A DNA stretch of 7,678 bases from Nitrospinaceae bacterium (GTDB lineage Bacteria > Nitrospinota > Nitrospinia > Nitrospinales > VA-1), in contig DUAA01000248.1 of assembly GCA_012961055.1 (NCBI GenBank), positions 1-7,678 of the forward strand, read 5' to 3'. The first letter of the stretch is position 1, and each line of letters starts with the position of its first letter. The notes beneath the pieces were generated by a model. The model did no database searches. It was not told the origin of the DNA and saw only the letters and a program-made list of their open reading frames with translations. Shown here in pieces: positions 6,400 through 7,678 of this stretch. A program made the position numbers and the translations under genes.

Positions 6400-6744
6400 T
6401 TACATTTTGCTTCCTTCTTCCATGCGTTTATGTTCCATTTCTTTCATTTTCATGGCTTCGTCTTTCATGCCACTGCCTTCATTCATCATTCCTTTTTTTT
6501 CATGATCATATTTGCCGTATTTCTTTTCGTAATATTCCTTAGAATGATCGCCACCATGTTCACCCTTATATTCATGGGCCGTGCCTTCGGATTTACTACC
6601 CATCTCGTGCATCGAAGAACCACCACTGCCTTCTTCATACATGCCTTTATCATGACTCTCGCCTTCATGGGCAGTAACGGTCGAAGAAAATACTAGCAAG
6701 ATTCCCATAAGGATCAATGGAATCGTGAAAAATGCTTTGTTCAT
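6400..6744 (-). CDS. small exported Met/His-rich protein, function unknown (possible metal binding)
   Basis: I do not recognise a named family. The 114-residue protein starts with a clear signal peptide: Asn-Lys after Met, a hydrophobic core (FFTIPLILMGILLVF), and a likely cleavage site after VTA at residue 25. The mature 89 residues are very hydrophilic and low in complexity, with 8 His, 11 Met, many Glu, Lys and Gly, and no Cys or Trp. Motifs such as HEGESH, SSMHEM, GEHGGDH, KGMMNEG and MKMKEMEHKRM resemble metal-chelating segments of periplasmic copper or nickel proteins. This is inference from composition. The ATG is preceded by AAGGAG with a 7-base spacer, an excellent ribosome binding site, which supports a real gene. 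It is flanked by noncoding stretches and seems to be a single-gene unit. An alternative is a disordered stress or envelope protein without metal binding. Confidence 0.8.
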   Translation of the reverse strand: MNKAFFTIPLILMGILLVFSSTVTAHEGESHDKGMYEEGSGGSSMHEMGSKSEGTAHEYKGEHGGDHSKEYYEKKYGKYDHEKKGMMNEGSGMKDEAMKMKEMEHKRMEEGSKM

Positions 6745-6799
6745 TTTAATCTCCTTAATTTTTTATCGGTGGACGAAACCTGACCCCAAGCATACCAAC

Positions 6800-6842
6800 T
6801 GCTAGCCGTAGGGGCAACCTTTAGGCGTGGAGCCAACTAGCA
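6800..6842. repeat. CTAG-flanked inverted repeat upstream of the Met/His-rich gene
   Basis: TGCTAG (6800-6805) and CTAGCA (6837-6842) are perfect 6-bp inverted arms around a GC-rich core with a partial GGC/GCC inner stem. The core contains GTAGGGGCAACC, which resembles half of hairpin-forming dispersed repeats seen in various bacterial genomes. Only one copy is in the window, so repeat status is not shown. The 224-bp gap 6745-6968 that holds it has no convincing gene or promoter. Confidence 0.3.
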
Positions 6843-6940
6843 ATAACAGCAAAACATATACGACTCCTTTCTCGCCATCCATTCCTGTGGGAGAAAATTG
6901 ACAACGACTCATTAGGCTTAGAGTGTGGATTGCTAGTAGT

Positions 6941-6975
6941 AAAAAGCTGCCACTAATCGTCTCCACGTCTAGCGG
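6941..6975 (-). terminator. possible terminator of the SDR gene
   Basis: On the minus strand an interrupted stem spans 6975-6950 (CCGCTAGACGT paired with ACGATTAGTGG, with mismatches), then CAGC and a run of five T at 6945-6941. The stem includes the SDR stop codon. The mismatches lower confidence. Confidence 0.35.
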
Positions 6976-7673
6976 AGGAAGGAACCGCCATCTACAAACA
7001 GAGTTTCACCGTTAACAAATTGGTTTTCCATCAAATAATCTAGGGCCTGGAGAAGGTTTTCAATATTTCCGTGGGTACGGGCGGGCACTTTTTTAGCGGC
7101 CCTTTCCAGATAATCGGGTGGACCGCCTTGAGGGGAGAGAATGAGCCCTGGAGCGATGCCATTGACTCGAATCGTTTGCCCCCATTCTACTGCTGCCAGT
7201 TCCGTTAAATGTTTCAATGCCACCTTGCTGACAGAATATGCCGCGAAGGTGGGGATGGTTTTTTCTACCCGCTCATCGAGAATATTTATGATCAACCCTT
7301 TATTGACCTTGCGCTTATATTCGCGCATCAACAGATAAGGAAACATGAGGTTAAGGTTGAGGGTATCGACCAGGGTTTTTAATTGTGTCTGTTCTATATT
7401 TTCCTGAATAAAGTTGGCGGCGGAATTGATCAGTAGCTCTACATTATCGAAATCCTGAAAAATTTTTTCGATGAACGCCTCATCCAATTTTCGCAAGTCT
7501 TCCGAGTAACCCCGGCACTGGACCCCATTCGACCGGATACTCTGAATAGTTTCTTCGCTAGCTGTTGATGAGCTATGGTAAAGCAGGGCTATGTCGAATC
7601 CTTTACCAGCTAGGTGCAGAGCCATCGCCCGACCAATGCGGATCGCCCCCCCTGTCACAATGGCTGTCGGCAT
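6969..7673 (-). CDS. short-chain dehydrogenase/reductase, pteridine reductase / FolM-like
   Basis: A 234-residue NAD(P)-dependent Rossmann-fold reductase. The cofactor loop reads TGGAIRIG (7-14), with Arg where classical SDRs have the middle Gly (TGxxxGxG). That TGxxxRxG pattern is typical of pteridine reductases (PTR1, FolM). Other hallmarks are NSAAN (83-87), a candidate catalytic Asp at 133 in IINILDE, Tyr146 and Lys150 in AAYSVSK, NGIAPG (171-176) and the C-terminal FVDGG (226-230). The Asp-Tyr-Lys spacing parallels PTR1, which reduces dihydro- and tetrahydro-pterin or folate substrates, so folate or pterin reduction is likely but not proven. The ATG at 7673 gives a normal N-terminus. Only five bases lie beyond it, so the ribosome binding site, and any slightly longer start, are outside the window. 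Confidence 0.85.
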   Translation of the reverse strand: MPTAIVTGGAIRIGRAMALHLAGKGFDIALLYHSSSTASEETIQSIRSNGVQCRGYSEDLRKLDEAFIEKIFQDFDNVELLINSAANFIQENIEQTQLKTLVDTLNLNLMFPYLLMREYKRKVNKGLIINILDERVEKTIPTFAAYSVSKVALKHLTELAAVEWGQTIRVNGIAPGLILSPQGGPPDYLERAAKKVPARTHGNIENLLQALDYLMENQFVNGETLFVDGGSFLR

Positions 7674-7678
7674 TTTTA

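Noticed and set aside
6430..6696. Plus-strand open frame of 88 codons opposite the Met/His-rich gene, rich in Phe and His.
   Set aside because: Its odd composition is the mirror of the Met/His/Glu/Lys codons on the minus strand, and the minus-strand frame has both a signal peptide and a strong ribosome binding site.
6895..6930. A perfect TTGACA -35 box on the plus strand at 6899-6904.
   Set aside because: No -10-like hexamer lies 16-19 bases downstream (GAGTGT and its neighbours match poorly), and the only gene beyond it is on the other strand.
1..7678. CRISPR arrays, insertion sequences, phage genes, toxin-antitoxin pairs or tRNA genes.
   Set aside because: I looked for repeated spacers, transposase or integrase motifs, paired small genes and cloverleaf patterns on both strands and found none.

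Overview
The window looks like chromosomal housekeeping DNA from a Gram-negative-type bacterium of moderate GC content. It is built around a translation and protein-targeting cluster on the minus strand, in transcription order ffh, rpsP, khpA, rimM, trmD, a SPOUT-type RNA methyltransferase, rplS (5313 down to 922). The methyltransferase gene between trmD and rplS is, from general knowledge, typical of Desulfobacterota, Nitrospinota, Aquificota and similar lineages and not of Enterobacteria. Together with an M48 peptidase whose visible start matches the mature part of a periplasmic or lipoprotein peptidase, this suggests one of those phyla. The phylum is an inference; there is no rRNA or tRNA in the window to settle it.

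Layout. 1-789 (+): 3' part of an M48 zinc metallopeptidase gene cut by the left edge, converging on rplS across a 132-bp gap with hairpins. 922-5313 (-): the translation cluster. ffh has a good sigma-70-like promoter (TTGTGA-17-TATACT) and a second one (TTGATT-16-TATATT) lies between ffh and rpsP. khpA, rimM and trmD are tightly packed or overlapping. The methyltransferase gene follows trmD in the same reading frame, with only a TGA codon and four sense codons between them. 5314-5461: divergent regulatory region with a perfect 16-bp palindrome, CCTTTAAATTTAAAGG, and a second copy of its half. 5462-6145 (+): queC, for 7-deazaguanine (preQ0) synthesis. 6146-6399: no gene recognised. 6400-6744 (-): a small secreted protein rich in Met, His, Glu, Lys and Gly with no cysteine, probably metal-binding. 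6745-6968: noncoding, with a short CTAG-flanked inverted repeat and a possible terminator. 6969-7673 (-): a short-chain dehydrogenase with pteridine-reductase/FolM-like hallmarks.

How the genes work together. The central cluster couples ribosome parts (bS16, bL19), a 30S maturation factor (RimM), a KH RNA-binding protein (KhpA), tRNA modification (TrmD and probably the SPOUT enzyme) and co-translational membrane targeting (Ffh). QueC adds another link to tRNA modification through queuosine precursors. Non-ATG starts are common: rpsP, trmD and the methyltransferase appear to use TTG and khpA uses GTG, each with a plausible Shine-Dalgarno sequence.

I see no CRISPR array, prophage, insertion sequence or toxin-antitoxin module. 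The points most worth a second look are the in-frame trmD/methyltransferase junction, the Met/His-rich exported protein, and the palindrome between ffh and queC.
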